In this document: piece after piece, positions 63,409-64,000 of the stretch
Layout: each line of letters begins with the position of its first letter
Position numbering within the stretch: the stretch's first letter is position 1
Assembly: GCF_946482605.1 (NCBI RefSeq)
Contig: NZ_CAMLSE010000015.1
Coordinates: 174,733-238,732, forward strand
Origin: an uncultured Dyadobacter sp.
GTDB taxonomy: Bacteria; Bacteroidota; Bacteroidia; Cytophagales; Spirosomataceae
Reading direction: 5' to 3'
DNA: 64,000 nucleotides
Position numbers and translations under genes: made by a program
Notes under the pieces: model-generated
Databases searched by the model: none
Seen by the model: the letters and a program-made list of their open reading frames with translations, nothing else
What the model was told of the DNA's origin: nothing

Positions 63409-64000
63409 TTATAAAGAACCGATTCCTCTTCTCTTCAATTCGCTTTTAACTAACAAAAACTCACGGCTGCTTTGCCCGGCAATGGAAGTGTTTTCTTCCG
63501 CGCGGCGTATCAGGTAGGGGAGTACAGCGTCGATCGGGCCGTAGGGCACGTACTTGGCCACATTGTAGCCGGCCTTGGCCAGGTTATACGAGATGTTGTC
63601 GCTCATGCCCAGTAGTTGTGCAAACCAGATCCGGTCGTCATTATGGGCAATTCCGAGCTTCTTCATTTTGATCGCACAGTACTGGGAGCTGTACTCGTTA
63701 TGCGTTCCAAGGCAAATAGCAATATGTTCGAGGCGATCGAGACAGAAGTCGATCGAAAGATTGTAGTCGGCATCCGTGGCTTCCTTGGAAGTGTGGATGG
63801 GATTGAAATACTCATTTTCCCGTGCGCGCAGCCTTTCCTTCTCCATGTAGGCGCCACGTACCAGCTTTCCGCCCAGAAAATAACCTTTCTGTCTGGCGGT
63901 CAGGAATGCGGTTTTCAGGTTCTCGAGCGTTTCGTGGCGGTAGAGCTGGTAAGTGTTGTACACGATGGCCCTTTCGCGGTTGAACTGCTGCATCATATCG
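63409..64000 (-). CDS. Proline dehydrogenase, C-terminal fragment
   Basis: The last 197 residues of a protein that enters from the right edge belong to the proline dehydrogenase family, the flavoenzyme that oxidises proline to pyrroline-5-carboxylate. RAIVYNTYQLYRHETLENL, GGKLVRGAYMEKERLRA, CLGTHNEYSS and VAKYVPYGPIDAVLPYLIRRAEENTSI are typical barrel segments with FAD and substrate residues. The reading frame is open to the window end, so the start is outside. It is 51 bp upstream of lspA on the same strand. Confidence 0.93.
   Translation of the reverse strand, partial: DMMQQFNRERAIVYNTYQLYRHETLENLKTAFLTARQKGYFLGGKLVRGAYMEKERLRARENEYFNPIHTSKEATDADYNLSIDFCLDRLEHIAICLGTHNEYSSQYCAIKMKKLGIAHNDDRIWFAQLLGMSDNISYNLAKAGYNVAKYVPYGPIDAVLPYLIRRAEENTSIAGQSSREFLLVKSELKRRGIGSL

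Overview
The window looks like a chromosomal segment of a member of the Bacteroidota, most likely the Cytophagales and close to Dyadobacter/Spirosoma. This placement is an inference from four things: promoters of the TTTG / TAnnTTTG type ahead of the ribosomal genes, few Shine-Dalgarno sequences, a PorE-like type IX secretion lipoprotein, and the gene order rplQ-carA with eno nearby. I see no rRNA, tRNA, CRISPR array, insertion sequence or prophage; nearly all of it is core genome with some accessory metabolism on the left and right.

Left part (1-7.7 kb): an amino-sugar utilisation locus. A NagX/HGSNAT-like membrane acyltransferase and the start of a secreted protein read leftwards. Divergently, a GH20 hexosaminidase lipoprotein, a ROK sugar kinase without the zinc motif, an FHS-type sugar permease and a XylR-type regulator form a four-gene operon. 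A long palindromic repeat closes the locus. From 7.7 to 18 kb the genes all read leftwards: an M13 peptidase lipoprotein with a POT peptide transporter, a coiled-coil membrane protein, a LemA/TPM/TPM trio, a divergent and short CRY-DASH-like protein, and the PorE-like lipoprotein.

Centre (18.2-37.5 kb): the str, S10, spc and alpha ribosomal blocks, all rightward. They are cut into transcription units by clear promoters and terminators: rpsL-rpsG; fusA-rpsJ; rplC through rpsD including secY, map, infA and a 38-residue rpmJ; and rpoA-rplQ. Intergenic stems before rplE, rpmD, rpsD and rpoA are candidates for translational or transcriptional control. Then follow carA, a secreted rhodanese-thioredoxin fusion, eno, an FtsB/DivIC-like division protein, gpmI (TTG start) and an unknown lipoprotein.

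Right part (43.9-64 kb): a paralogue of the earlier coiled-coil protein, then PPK2, RdgB, a double FKBP lipoprotein, NrnA, Ndk, a fasciclin lipoprotein and a DUF1080 protein. Next is a module of TonB-dependent receptor, small secreted protein, pentapeptide-repeat LytS-type histidine kinase and LytTR response regulator. The envelope cluster uppS-bamA-skp-skp, an unknown secreted protein with three Ig-like repeats, lspA with an acidic tail and the end of a proline dehydrogenase gene finish the window.

The best candidates for undescribed biology are the paired coiled-coil proteins, the pentapeptide-LytS kinase with its receptor neighbour, the Ig-repeat protein beside the Bam/Skp genes, and the structured spacers inside the ribosomal operon.
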